DNA of 64,000 nucleotides, taken from Siphonodentalium dalli (Eukaryota > Mollusca > Scaphopoda > Gadilida > Siphonodentaliidae). The stretch lies in contig CP136068.1 of assembly GCA_032622095.1 (NCBI GenBank), forward strand, positions 188,473,309-188,537,308. Direction: 5' to 3'. The notes beneath the pieces were generated by a model. It worked only from the letters and a program-made list of their open reading frames with translations, did not search any database and was not told where the DNA came from. The translations under genes and the position numbers were made by a program. Each line of letters starts with the position of its first letter. The stretch's first letter is position 1. Shown piece after piece: positions 1 through 11,563 of this stretch.

Positions 1-297
1 ACTAAGAATACCCCCCCCAGCATTGTAACTAGAGGTCGGACTAAGAATACCCCCCCCAGCATTGTAACTAGAGGTCGGACTAAGAATACCCCCAGCATTG
101 TAACTAGAGGTCGGACTAAGTATACCCACAGCATTGTAACTAGAGGTCGGACTAAGAATACCCCCTAGCATTGTAACTAGAGGTCGGACTAAGAATACCC
201 CCTAGCATTGTAACTAGAGGTCGGACTAAGAATACCCCCTAGCATTGTAACTAGAGGTCGGACTAAGAATACCCCCACAGCATTGCAAATGGATACA
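1..297. repeat. Minisatellite, about 36-40 bp unit, eight copies
   Basis: The unit begins ACTAAGAATACCCCC and ends AACTAGAGGTCGG. Copies differ mainly in the length of the C run. The array starts at or before the window edge. Confidence 0.9.
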
Positions 298-943
298 TAG
301 TCATATTAAAGGCCCACTTAATTTTCGAACCCCTGTAGGGAGCCCCACACATATATAAAAGCATGTGTACTGAGTGTCGTCTGCTGACTCTGCTCATATT
401 TGTCTGGGGCTCTGTATGGGTGAAATTATAAAATTGTTAAAGAATATAAGAAAATATTTTATCACATAATTTGGCCATAAAAGCAGTTTCATAATTATCG
501 GTAATAGACACGTTTAATATCAGCGCGTGCGATGACGTCACGGCGTTCTTCGAATAACTTGCGATCGCTGTAGTTTATGATTGTTGTTTTCGATGAATAT
601 TTCGCGTTGCTTCGGGTTTATTTGATCATGTGATAAAAGGTATCTCACACTCGTCCTATTTTATACGTAATTTATCAACCTCGTCCTCTAAATTCTATTT
701 GAGCCTCGGTAAACCTCGGCTCAAATCGAATTTAGTGAACTCGGTTGATAAATTCCGTATAAAATAGAAACTCATGTGAGATCCTCTATATAACAATTGT
801 TATGGAATGTAAGAAAAAATAATAACAAATGATAAAAATTTGTTAGGCCAATGCATTCTCTTATATATGCGAGGCGACCTATGGTCGACTCGCATATATA
901 AGAGAATGCATTGGCACAGGGTATTTACCAGAGAAAGCGTTTG
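298..943. repeat. Mosaic of dispersed repeats, no gene seen
   Basis: Positions 306-328 and 944-966 are a direct repeat starting TTAAAGGCCCACTTAATTTT. Positions 335-425 match 11400-11490 and 24430-24510 in inverse orientation, around the words AGAGCCCCAGACAAA and GGGGCTCCCTGCAGGG. A weak inverted repeat spans about 632-790, and a diverged relative lies at 26330-26490. A 69 bp palindrome occupies 847-915. Confidence 0.6.
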
Positions 944-947
944 TTAA

Positions 948-1287
948 AGGCCCACTTAATTTTCGATTGCTCAGATCACATTATACACAACATATTCCAT
1001 ATTATATACCATTTGGAAGAGGAACCAAAAAATTTACATATTCTACCGGAATACTTCCGGCACAACTGTGGTATATTCCTCTTCCATTGAGACTGGCAGT
1101 AAAGATCAGATAGAAATTAAGCACAGAACACACACTGGTACATTGACAAAAACAACACGTTAACAGTTTATTCAACCGGATAACTTCATAATGCAATGTT
1201 TTGGAGCTTACTCTTTCAAATGGTATATAATATGGAATAACCATAAGTATACAACGGGATTTCAGGATTTGAAACTTAAGTGGGCTT
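948..1287. mobile_element. Non-autonomous foldback element with TTAA target duplication
   Basis: TTAA lies on both sides (944-947 and 1288-1291). The terminal inverted repeats are AGGCCCACTTAATTTTC and its near-complement at 1271-1287. A second internal inverted pair lies at about 990-1022 and 1209-1239. No transposase is encoded. The TTAA duplication is typical of the piggyBac superfamily, although these ends do not start with CCC. Confidence 0.7.
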
Positions 1288-1291
1288 TTAA

Positions 1292-2044
1292 CATATATTT
1301 GTATTCGATAAAAGAACAACAGCTCTGTTCAAACCATTCTGACTTTTAAGCTAAGTACCTCACTATTGCAGGTGCTCAGGTAACTTGGTAAGAAATGAAT
1401 GTATAAAAGTTTGAACAATATTATGTAATCGCAATCAATTTCCAATTCAAATGAAAGTGTCAATGACACTGCAGCTCAACTTGAAGGAGAGATAATTGCA
1501 TGTGTTAGTCAATGGAGCAATTAGGAATGTGAAAAGTTGTAATGTCTAAGTAATACTAGATGTCAAAATGAAGAGATATATATAAAGTAAAATCCAAGAT
1601 GGCTGCTGGTGGCCATGTTTTCCAATGAAATTTTCAAAAATATTTGATAGCTCCCATCTAGTGGTCACCCCGAAGATCAATTTAAAGTTTGATGATCTGA
1701 TGAGGAAAGTGGCCTCTAGGGTGTGCTGAGGGATTTAGTCATTGCACTTTGTCAATACACTATCTATCTTTATATCTATCTAGTCATACAAAGAGTAAAA
1801 TCAAAAAATTCGGAAAACATTTCTCAAATTATGGCTCCCATCTAGAGGTCACCCCAAATATCCATATTAAGTTTGGTGATGATGGATGAGGCATGAGGTC
1901 TGTAGTATCCAAAGTGATGTCATATGGGCACACGCATTTTCCAATGAAGGTTATTGATGTTTTTCCAGCGGCATAGCACACAAAGCAAATCACATTGTTA
2001 ACATTCCAGAAGAATGAGTAATATTTTTCTAAATAAATTGTATC
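1292..2044. other. Intergenic or intronic, dispersed repeat copies only
   Basis: Positions 1445-1640 match 33650-34190 apart from an inserted element there. The AAGATGGCTGCTGG motif and GGTCACCCCGAAGATC modules recur at 11040-11170 and 13200-13560. No gene was recognised. Confidence 0.6.
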
Positions 2045-2434
2045 TTAACCCTTTACCCAACAGAATGGCCCTGTGCCAATGCATTCTCTTATATATGCGA
2101 GTCGACCATAGGTCGCCTCGCATATATAAGAGAATGCATTGGCTTAACACATTAAAAATTATAAAATTGTTAAAGAATGTAAGAAAAAATGGTAAAAAAA
2201 GTTTTTTTTTAGGCCAATGCATTCTCTTATATATGCGAGGCGACCTATGGTCGACTCGCATATATAAGAGAATGCATTGGCACAGGGCATAACTGTAACT
2301 ATCACAATGTGGTCAAGGAGCTGGTTCCAATGATATCCATATTTGTATGGTTCTATTGAGACAGACCGAAGATATTTTAGGCTGTTGAAGCTTTATTTGG
2401 CCGGTTGTGGCCGGTTTGTTGGGTAAAGGGTTAA
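2045..2434. mobile_element. piggyBac-like MITE, copy A
   Basis: The ends are TTAACCCTTTACCCAACA and its inverse. TTAA is the expected piggyBac target duplication, and CCC follows it as in that superfamily. Inside are two 69 bp palindromes (2075-2143 and 2213-2281) separated by an AT-rich spacer, then a unique arm containing GACAGACCGAAGATATTTTA. There is no coding capacity. Confidence 0.85.
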
Positions 2435-4295
2435 GAACACGATGACCACTGTGCCATGGCAAATATATGCCAGATAAATGCACATGTGGTTGCCATTTTA
2501 AACAAATAATATATGCATATATAAACCATTTATCTATACTCTAGTACTGGGGATCCAACAGACCATTTAAAAATTTAAATATAAATTAATAGGGTCTATG
2601 TACGTAGTCGTACGGTGTTCCAACTAGGCTATAATTATACTAAACGACTGGGGTAAAGTTACGTTATGATGATGATCCTTGGAAGTAATGAGACAAAAAA
2701 TCCACTGCAGATCAGATTATTTATTTTGAAAATCATCCAGAATGGGTTTCCCCAATGGTGGGTGGAAACCAAATTACTTATACACTATAATGTAGCTCCA
2801 TGCAGTTGTAATCAAATTTCCAACCTAAATTATGGGATGAGGGTGAACCAAATGTTTCACTTATTTGAGCCCCAGTTGATATTTCCAACCAAAGGATGGA
2901 GGGGGAGGAACTTGTAACTCACATTTCACCCAAATTGAGAATGGGCCATTCGAAAAATCCAGGAAATGCTTGCAGGATCCCAACTTTTGTACTTTTGGCG
3001 GTTGTGAAAATTTGCCTCGGTTTCGGTTGTGATAAAAGAGTTGAGTCTCGGTTTCGGTTACTATTAATAAAAATGACTAATGTGAACAAAATCTAATTAT
3101 GCTTCACCATATTACAAAGAAAACACACCAATTTTATTGCCATAACTTGTGAGGTACATGTCCTTTTATAATTGTAAATTATGTATCATATTGTTACTAT
3201 TATATTGTTAATGTCCATGTCGAGTGGTAGTGCTAGAATGCAAGTGAGTCTGTGTATTGTGTATGACTGCAGTTCAGCATCATATGATCATAAGTGTGAA
3301 ATAATATAATGATCATTTATATTGGCATAAAACTAATGTGTGTGACTAGATATATAAAACATGACTAGAATCTATCAATCACATTATCTGGCTATCTGCC
3401 TATTACCATATTTAGGGAACATAATACTGTACACACAATACATGCATCCAATACAAGTCACCTGAAGGAGTGCTATTTCTCAACAGTTTACCGACAAATG
3501 GTATAATTCATTCCGGCTCCGATTCCGGCATAACATTTTTAATCAACGGCGCACAAATATATTTGACGATTTAACATCCAAACAGTGATAAAAACTAATA
3601 GGGAATGCGGGTAACAATCATTGATACCTTTTGATATCGTATCCTCGCTTATCAAATTCACCTTTCAGAGTATTTGTACGGCCTTAATGATTAAAAGAAC
3701 ATGAGAAATAAACTGACTAATTTACGAGTCAGTGACTTGTGTTGTGTTTACTACGACGAAAATAGGTGTACACGGAATCAACGTAATTAATTCGTTGCGC
3801 GATTTCACCATGCGAACTCCTTTCTGCATATATTACAGGCGGCACACTTAGATTTCTTATCTTTCTTTGAAAAATATTTCCACACAGGACTCGTTTGTTC
3901 GTCGTGCTCTGCCATGATTACAGGAAGTTGTGACAACCGAAACTACGGGTTTTCCCAACTTACCACAGTTGTCATTTCCGGTTTTTCCCCGACAACCGAA
4001 ACTGAACTGATTCCACGGTTAACCGCCCATCTCTATTTTGTACAAAATATCTTCATGTACCGATAAATCTAATATTAATTTCCCCAAATCAATGGCATAT
4101 TTGAATCCAAGTTGCCACTATTAGATGTTCCTATATTTAATATTAATTGCGAAGCGACTTCAGAGTACACAATTTACGCGTGATGCCGGTTTAACCAAAT
4201 AATTATCAGTCTACTCAGTGCATGCTCGCCAACAGGTCATTGAGTTCATTTTCAAAGCCAAATTTGATTTAAAAATTATTGCTGAAATATGGGAA
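2435..4295. other. Intron of the large gene, no exon recognised
   Basis: The sequence is AT-rich. A GGTTTCGGTT motif occurs at 3019-3060 and, in inverse form (AACCGAAAC), at 3937-4002, which may mark the two ends of an old element. Nothing else could be supported. Confidence 0.4.
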
Positions 4296-5226
4296 TATAG
4301 TCAACCTGGGTTGAACGGGTGCGGGTATATGGAATGATTTATCTAACCAGGTCGTGTTGACAGGTTGAGTGTGTGCGGGTAAAAGGAATGATTTATCTTA
4401 CAATGTTTGTATTGACTGGTTGACCGGGTGCGGGTATATGGTATGATTTATCTTACCAGGTTTGTATTGACTGGTTGCGGGTATATGGTATGATTTATCT
4501 TACCAGGTTTTATTGACTGGTTGACCGGGTGCGGGTATATGGTATGATTTATCTTACCAGGTTTGTATTGACTGGTTGACCGGGTGCTGGTATATGGTAT
4601 GATTTATCTTACCAGGTTTGTATTGACTGGTTGACCGGGTGCGGGTATATGGTATGATTTATCTTACCTGGTTTGTATTGACTGGTTGACCGGGTATATG
4701 GTATGATTTAACTTACCAGATTTGTATTGACTGGTTGACCGGGTGCGGGTATATGGTATGATTTATCTTACCAGGTTTGTATTGACTGGTTGACCGGGTG
4801 CGGGTATATGGTATGATTTATCTTACCTGGTTTGTATTGACTGGTTGACCGGGTATATGGTATGATTTAACTTACCAGATTTGTATTGACGGGTTGACCG
4901 GGTGTGGGGATATGGTATGATTTATCTTACCAGGTTTGTATTGACTGGTTGACCGGTATATGGTATGATTTATCTTACCAGGTTTGTATTGACGGGTTGA
5001 CCGGGTGTGGGGATATGGTATGATTTATCTTACCAGGTTTGTATTGACTAGTTGACCGGTATATGGTATGATTTATCTTACCAGGTTTGTATTGACGGGT
5101 TGACCGGGTGTGGGGATATGGTATGATTTATCTTACCAGGTTTGTATTGACTGGTTGACCGGTATATGGTATGATTTATCTTACCAGGTTTGTATTGACG
5201 GGTTGACCGGGTGTGGGGATATGGTA
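4296..5226 (-). repeat. Minisatellite of about 17 units carrying the exon 7 tail and splice donor
   Basis: Units of roughly 44-56 bp repeat the 3' end of exon 7 followed by CCTG/GTAAGATAAAT on the minus strand. About 17 units are present, and most keep GTAAG. Some units lack the short GGTGCGGG part, which gives two unit lengths. The unit nearest the exon (donor at 5184) is the one that fits the reading frame. Confidence 0.9.
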
Positions 5227-5526
5227 TGGCTTTTCTCGCTTCCGACTTCGTTCTCGAGATTTAGAGTTGACCATTTTAGAATTCTGCTGATTTCTTCCCT
5301 TCTTTGTTGGCGACGGTGACAGCGCGTTTTCCCAGTCGGGGAAATCAGAGAAATCTTCGAGGCTTGACGAACTGTCGGTACTACTATTAGGACTCATCTC
5401 AGGAAATGATGGACTTCTCCGGCTTTCTTTAACCTGTTGGCGGCTGACCTCAGGAAATGACGGACTTCTCCGACTTTCTTTAACCTGTTGGCGGGGCAGA
5501 TGAGAAACTTTCCTCGTAACTGGTGT
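5185..5526 (-). CDS. Exon 7 of the large unidentified gene (last exon in view)
   Basis: The exon is 342 nt (114 codons), phase 0 at both ends, with acceptor TTGCTCCATTTCAG before 5526 and donor AACCTG/GTAAGATAA at 5185. It encodes about residues 1125-1238. It holds an internal duplication of RQQVKESRRSPSFPE, in two copies spaced 18 residues apart, then a Ser-rich acidic part and a basic part (SKSRERSRKREKP). The exon tail from about HIPTPGQPVNTNL, with its donor, is the unit of the 17-copy minisatellite downstream. Reading past the donor gives GTA AGA TAA, a stop. The next exon must lie beyond the left edge of the window. Confidence 0.75.
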
Positions 5527-5705
5527 CTGAAATGGAGCAAAGATGAGGTATATAATCCCTTCTTTATAAATGGATTCTCCCAATCAGTTATAAAAATATA
5601 CATTGGATTCAGGCGCACAATTTTGCTTTGGTGCACTTAACAGGAAATATAAGTTATAACCAATGCATGTGCACGTATACTCATATAACATTGCTTTGTG
5701 CTATT

Positions 5706-6066
5706 TTAACCCTTTACCCAACAAACCGGCCAAAAACGGCCAAATAAAGCTGCAACAGCCTAAATTATCTTGGGTCTGTCTCAATAAAACCATACAAATA
5801 TGGATATCATTGGAACCGGCTCATTGACCACATTGTGATGGTTACAGTTATGCCCTGTGCCAATGCATTCTCTTATATATGCGAGTCGACCATAGGTCGC
5901 CTCGCATATATAAGAGAATGCATTGGCCTAAAAAATAATTTTCTTACATTCTTTAACAATTTTATAATTTTTAATGTGTTAAGCCAATGCATTCTCTTAT
6001 ATATGCGAGGCGACCTATATAAGAGAATGCATTGGCACAGGGCCGTTCTGTTGGGTAAAGGGTTAA
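5706..6066. mobile_element. piggyBac-like MITE, copy B (inverse orientation)
   Basis: This has the same ends as copy A. The palindromes are at 5859-5927 and 5983-6036, the second having lost its centre. It lies in the intron between exons 7 and 6. Confidence 0.85.
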
Positions 6067-6542
6067 TAAAATACACTTCAAACAAATAAAAGTGTTCATT
6101 GTTGGTTTACTTCAACATAAAGTTCCTTCCTGGAATCGTTTTGTACAGCGCCGACTCAAGGGAATATATTCCCTGGCCGATGGCGAATTGATAATCTGTA
6201 CCGTTTACTCTTTCCTGTTTAGTGAGAAGTTGGCTGGTGTCTGTTCCATTGTAACACGGAACTATCACCACATGCTTACGAGTATTGAGCGACGACCTAA
6301 TATAATTGATTGTTATGACGTTTTCTCTTTGATTCCTTTGACGATCTCTTTGATTGTCTGTGACACGCACGCATTGAACAGTAAACACAGACCATTACGG
6401 GTTTAAAAAATACTCCAGTGTATACCCTTTGATGCTATGACGATCCTTGTTATCTCAACCCTTACTGTGAGTAAACTTAACCAAGATCATGGGCGTGCAA
6501 CGTTTTCCACGATACAATTCAATTTCAGGTGCGCGATGGTCA
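6067..6542. other. Intron, no feature recognised
   Basis: Open frames of about 100 codons on both strands (around 6092-6406) have no recognisable protein similarity and no splice context. Confidence 0.35.
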
Positions 6543-7232
6543 GTCCTTCCCATGAGGAAAACACAGCGAGAGCACTTATTTGCTCTCGAAATTCAGAATA
6601 CGGGTGTTATTGGGCCCATAATATAATCATATGTTGGGTTTTTCTCAAACAAAATGTCATTTTGGGATAGACCTATGTCCAGTTAAACTTTCACATGCCC
6701 ATAATTTAACTGAGATGGGAAAGTTCTAAATATACCTTCAAAAAGTTCAATATTGAATCGACTAGCACAGTGACCATGAACATTTTGACAAGAGGGACGA
6801 GTGCGAATTTTAGCACCCGTGAATTAAAAATTGCGAGTGCATATGGGTGCGAGAGGAATTGCTCCTGTCTCCTGGGAACGACTGCGCGATGGTGCACAAG
6901 AGCAATTGTTCACCTCAAAATCGAAAGACTGATTAACAAATTTTTTAGTTTCTTCTTCACAAAAATTCTTTTTCAGTTTTATTTTCTCTATATCCCCAGA
7001 AGATACATTGCATAACCGAGGTGCCGAATGGGTGCACATCACAATATTCACCATTTGGGCTGATTAATTAAATCTGAGTCTAGCTCTCACATAGCAGATG
7101 AGGCCATGCAGAGGTCCCCAGAGGATGAGTTTGGTGATGCTAGCCCACTGTGCGGAGTAGCATCACTAAATTCACCTTCTGGGGACCTCATTCTGCAAAT
7201 GACAGACACACTAAATTCAGACTTGGTCAGTA
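6543..7232. mobile_element. hAT-related dispersed element, copy 1
   Basis: Positions 6543-6890 closely match 19199-19545, sharing CATTTTGACAAGAGGGACGA. Positions 6950-7130 match 17780-17965. Positions 7108-7196 form the GAGGTCCCCAGAGG palindrome, which also ends the hAT-like element at 18479-18714. No clean target duplication was found here. Confidence 0.55.
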
Positions 7233-7235
7233 ATG

Positions 7236-7503
7236 TAAGACATGTGGACCCTGGGCATGTGGGAGTGGAGTGCGTTACAGGCCCTTGTAGTATTAAACTT
7301 ACCTTGGTGCGTGGACCCTGGGCATGTGGGAGTGGAGTGCGTTACAGGCCCTTGTAGTATTAAACTTACCTTGGTGCGTGGACCCTGGGCATGTGGGAGT
7401 GGAGTGCGTTACAGGCCCTTGTAGCATTAAACTTACCTTGGTGCGTGGACCCTGGGCATGTGTGAGTGGAGTGCGTTACAAGCCCTTGTGACATTAAACT
7501 TAC
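7236..7503 (-). repeat. 67 bp minisatellite, four splice-donor copies after exon 6
   Basis: The period is exactly 67 bp. On the minus strand each unit contains CCAAG/GTAAGTTTAAT, with donors at 7503, 7436, 7369 and 7302. Each unit runs from GT to AG, so each could in principle act as a miniature intron. Only the first donor keeps the frame to exon 7: using the second adds 67 nt and shifts the frame, and a three-unit extension meets a stop. Confidence 0.9.
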
Positions 7504-7649
7504 CTTGGGTTGAGATGACTTTTTAATATTTGGACGGATATTCTCTCTCTGGGAAACGCTTCTTTCCGTTCGACCATTCAATTTAGCGATCTTACGAACT
7601 GTCGCCTTCTTCTCTGGATTAGGGTCTGATTCAGGCCCGGGTGAGACAT
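7504..7649 (-). CDS. Exon 6 of the large unidentified gene
   Basis: The exon is 146 nt, with acceptor TTTTCACCAATAAG before 7649 and donor CAACCCAAG/GTAAGT at 7504. It enters in phase 1, joining exon 5 through G/AT, and ends in phase 0. It encodes about residues 1076-1124, beginning DVSPGPESDPNPEKK and continuing with a basic part (KIAKLNGRTERSVSQREN). It is bounded on both sides by minisatellites that repeat its own splice sites: the acceptor side at 7650-7990 and the donor side at 7236-7503. Confidence 0.75.
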
Positions 7650-7990
7650 CTTATTGGTGAAAATAAATTCAAAGTATTAACAAGCGAGACGTTTTATGGG
7701 TGAAAATAAATTCAAAGAATTAATAAGTGAGACGTTTTATGGGTGAAAACAAATTTAAAGAATTAATAAGACGTCTTATTGGTGAAAACAAATTTAAAGA
7801 ATTAATGAGACGTCTTATTGGTGAAATCAAAATTAAAGAATTAATAAGACGTCTTATTGGTGAAAACAAATTTAAAGAATTAATACGTGAGACGTCTTAT
7901 TGGTGAAAACAAATCAATGAATTATATAATAAGTGAGACGTCTTATTGGTGAAAATAAATCAAAGATTTAATAAGCGAGTATATAAAGTA
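7640..7990 (-). repeat. Minisatellite of about 40 bp units repeating the exon 6 acceptor
   Basis: Eight units run from about 7645 to 7975. On the minus strand most carry TTTTCACCAATAAGACGTCT, which matches the exon 6 acceptor region (CACCAATAAG/ATGTCTC). The copy next to the exon is the one used in the gene model. Confidence 0.85.
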
Positions 7991-8060
7991 TAAGTTTTTT
8001 TTTCCAATCAGGAAGTAAAAAAAATGTCTGTTTCCTTTAGACCTTTCATACTGGTCTTAC

Positions 8061-9941
8061 CATAAGCAATTTTTCTTGTACTAGCAACAATGGGTTCAGT
8101 AGTTAGCAATGTCCCCAAACAAAACTCCTCGTCATTATTCTGTGTCGACGTCGAACTGGCAGTTCTTATTTCTGGTCTATTACAGTTGAGTATATCTGGC
8201 GTGGGACTAGATAAAACCGGACGGCTTCGAAACCTTACAGTCAGAGGAGAAACCATATTCCCATCCCTATTAAATTCAGCCTCGTCGAAATCCACAGGAC
8301 TGGGTCGTTCCACAGGACTGGGCTGTTCCGCTGGCTGCTCTTCATTATATTCATGGAAAGGCACTAAATCACCATCATATTCATCGATTTCCTCCGAAAT
8401 CCGGTCATCATCATCATCATCGGAAAATTGTCCCGATCTAGAAACGTCTAACTCTGAATTGAAAACCTCATCAGGGAACGTCCTAGATGTATTAAACGAT
8501 CGATCGATGCTCACCGAAATATGTGATGGCTCATCAAAACAGTCATGACCTGCTTGTATAGCCGATTCATCAAATGAATCATCGTCTTTACATTGAATTG
8601 CACATGTCGAGTTTAGTTCGGACTCATCTGGTGAAAGATCGCCTTCTGACAAGTCACTATCAGAAGCAAAATCTCCTTCATCAACGTCGTTCTGTGAAAT
8701 GGGTTTATGCTGCAGTTTCGATAACATTTTCCCGTTCTTCATCTCTATTATCCTTGCAAGATTTAAGCATTTTTCAAGTTCTTCTTTCGTCAAACACCTC
8801 GAAGTTACAGGATCTTCAACAAAACTCACCTCACAGCCAGAAATATCCTCAAATGATACATTGCGATCTCTCTCATGGGATCTGTTATCATGGACAAATG
8901 AAATGTTCGCAGAAATTTGATCCCTTTGCACCTGTTCCGAATCCACAAAGCTAACAGTTCTTTTGTTATTTTCCATTCTATGTGAAGATTTAGTCCGTTG
9001 ACTAAAACTTGTCTCACTTTTACGTATTTGTGGATCCTCCTGTCCAATAACCACTCTTTCAGTGATTTCTGATGGAAGGGAGTGTTTGTTGGTAATTTCC
9101 TGTTGACGAGACCGTCTATGAGATTTTTGTCTATCATCAGTAACACATGATGAAAACGTACTGATGTCCAAATCATCCGAACAATGCCGAGTTCTCCGCG
9201 ATGAATTTAAATCATTATGACGGGACTTCCATCTTTCTATAGCAGACGGACTTCTGCCACCACACCCTACAGATTCGACAGGCCGCTCTCTCTTTGAACG
9301 ATCTCGGCTTTTCTTTTTCCGTGATTTTGAAGTATTTTGTATAACCTCCTCGTTGTCAAAACACGGGCTCTCAGGGTCGTAAAGTATTAAGGAGTCCTGA
9401 TGCATTTGGAACATTTTCCCACCAATTGTTCTACCGCAGTTATCTGGTTTAGTCGGTAAACTCTGATTGAGTTCGTTGTCATGACGATTTTTACCAGAAC
9501 GTATTTCTCTTTTCCTTGAACCACAGTGCTTCATTTTCGCAATCTCTCTCTGAACATCAGACAAATTTTGTAAAGACCCGTCACTAACATTTTGTAAATC
9601 ATTTGTAGACAGGTTCCTAGGCTCTGGCGATGCTGTACGACACACAGGCAGACTTCGGTTTAGTTTCTTCACTTCTAAGACTGGTTCCTCCTCCTCCTCA
9701 CCATGGTGAATTATACTCTTATCTAATTTCTCCACCATAGCTCGACCAACGTCCAACAGTTGTAGTTCCCTAGGCAACAAGCTGTAGTCAGGTTTCTCAA
9801 AGCTATCATCACTTCGGACTTCATCATCACTAGCATCATCAGCTGAATCGTTATTATCTTCACTTGTTTGCTGTGAATTGACCCCTATACTAGTGGATTC
9901 ACTTGACGATTCACAACCTTTGTTATTCGTATCATCATCTG
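8061..9941 (-). CDS. Exon 5, the 1.88 kb main exon of the large unidentified gene
   Basis: This is the largest exon, 1881 nt, encoding about residues 435-1075. The acceptor is CATTTCAG/CAGATG. A NAGNAG alternative three bases on would drop one residue. The donor is GCTTATG/GTAAGA at 8061; the frame stays open a further 50 nt to a stop at 8008, which would be a terminus if the donor is not used. The protein starts with an acidic Ser/Asp block (DDASDDEVRSDDS) and continues with basic Ser/Arg stretches (SKSRKKKSRDRSKRER). A short likely helix follows (LTKEELEKCLNLARIIEMK), then an acidic run with six consecutive Asp and a Pro/Ser segment (EQPSPVERPSPVD). No catalytic motif or membrane segment is visible. 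I infer a long disordered cytoplasmic or nuclear regulator or scaffold, with unknown function. Phases match exons 4 and 6. Confidence 0.8.
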
Positions 9942-10702
9942 CTGAAATGGAAAGAAAATCAATTCAAATAATTTGTGGATCTTTATAGAATAGTAGCTGA
10001 AACAGACTCCCTTTGTGAGCCTTTATTCAGGGGAACCTGTGGCCCCTGTGTGCGCTTCACGCACATGACCAGGGAAGGATCCAGGGCTCTTTTGATACCT
10101 TTCACAGGTTTGGGCGCCCAAACTCTGGTGGCCTAAATGTCCCCAAATTGCAAGTGGATAGTTTTATTAAAGCTGAATTTTCTATATTTTGAAGGAAATC
10201 TTCTATTATAATTCAACAACATGCAATGCAAATCATCAATATACAGTTGATATCTATAGAGCCTTTATTTGCTTAATCAAGTGTCCAGTGAGAAATATTT
10301 TAACCCTTTCATAACTGGGGCTTCTTGAAATTTTGCAAAAATCCTGTGCCAATTAATGCATTCTCTGATATAAATGAGAGTCTCCCATCTAAGGAGCCTC
10401 GCATATATAAGATAATACGTTGGCCTTTATCTTGACCTTGTAAGCCAGTGCATTTTTTTATGCGGGATCTTTAATGCTGCACCTAAGGGAGGAGGGCGAC
10501 CCCCTCCCGGAGGAGGGAGACCCCCTTCCGTACCTACCCCCATCTACTCCCGTACCTACCCCATCTCGGGCCTACGGCCCTCGGAATATGCCTTCGGCAT
10601 ATCATGGTCTCAAAACAGGTGTCCCCAAAAAATCCCTGGATCCATGCACTCTTTTAGATCTATAGACTATATTTACCGCTCTGCTACTATCCTCACGCAA
10701 AT
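9942..10702. other. Intron between exons 5 and 4, left part
   Basis: It contains a diverged copy of the 69 bp palindrome at about 10345-10425 and short GC-rich dispersed repeat pieces at 10000-10170 and 10480-10660. No exon was recognised. Confidence 0.45.
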
Positions 10703-10942
10703 ATGGACCTTAATATTGATATTGGTTCATATTGGACCTTAATATTGATATTGGTTCATATTGGACCTTAATAATGATATTGGTTCATATTGGACCTTAA
10801 TATTGATATTGGTTCATATTGGACCTTAATATTGATATTGGTTCATATTGGACCATAATATTGATATTGGTTCATATTGGACCTTAATATTGATATTGGT
10901 TCATATTGGACCTTAATATTGATATTGGTTCATATTGGACTT
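10703..10942. repeat. 29 bp minisatellite, about eight copies
   Basis: The unit begins GGACCTTAATATTGATATTG. Unit starts fall every 29 bp from 10705 to 10937, where the last copy is partial. Confidence 0.95.
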
Positions 10943-11267
10943 ATTTTATTCTGGAATAGCCCATAGTGGACTTATACCCGTTACTCTGTTGGTGACGCAG
11001 ACATATATAAAGTGTGTAGATCCTCTTAGTGTTTTGGAAACATTTAATGGCTCTCATCTAGTGGTCACCACGAAGATCCATATGCAGTTTTGCAAAGGAT
11101 TTAGTCAGGCAAAGAATAAAATCCAAGATGGCTGCCAGCAGTCATGTTTTTTCATCGCAAAAAATTTGTTAGCTCCCTTCTAGAAGTGATCCCATTAAAC
11201 TGTTTGTCCCTATATAACTCACAGTTTACTCTACCTCTTACCAGTCGTAAGTCGGGATTTTTTTTAC

Positions 11268-11500
11268 CCTGTGCCAATGCATTCTCTTATATATGCGAGT
11301 CGACCATAGGTCGCCTCGCATATATAAGAGATTGCATTGGCCTAAATTTTGTTTTAAATTTTAATAATTTTTTCTTGTATTCTTTAACAATTTTATAATT
11401 TCATCCATACAGAGCCCCAGACAAACATGAGCAGACGACACTCTTCTATATGCTTCTATATATATGTGGGGCTCCCTGCAGGGTAATGGGTGTTTTTTCT
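11268..11500. mobile_element. Second MITE family carrying one 69 bp palindrome
   Basis: The ends read TACCCTGTGCC and CCCTGCAGGGTA. The palindrome is at 11273-11341, followed by an AT spacer and the AGAGCCCCAGACAAA arm. A close copy is at 24311-24515, in the same flanking sequence (GTAAGTCGGGATTTT). Confidence 0.65.
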
Positions 11501-11563
11501 AGAAGTGATCCCATTAAACATGCCTGTAAATTTTCAAAAACAATTCTCCAATAATTGCAGGTA

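Noticed and set aside
1-297. CRISPR-like array
   Set aside because: The repeats are directly contiguous with no unique spacers, and the context is eukaryotic. It is a minisatellite. The same applies to the other tandem arrays.
1002-1319. 105-codon minus-strand frame
   Set aside because: It lies inside the TTAA foldback element and crosses its end.
1998-6089. Open frames of 60-90 codons spelling QCILLYMR-like peptides
   Set aside because: These are translations of the 69 bp palindromes in both directions, not proteins.
6092-6406. Overlapping frames of about 100 codons on both strands
   Set aside because: They lie in an intron of the large gene with no splice context and no recognisable similarity.
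8008-8060. Continuation of exon 5 to a stop codon as a real C-terminus
   Set aside because: A good donor (TATG/GTAAGA) at 8061 and phase agreement with exons 6 and 7 make splicing more likely. An alternative terminus is not excluded.
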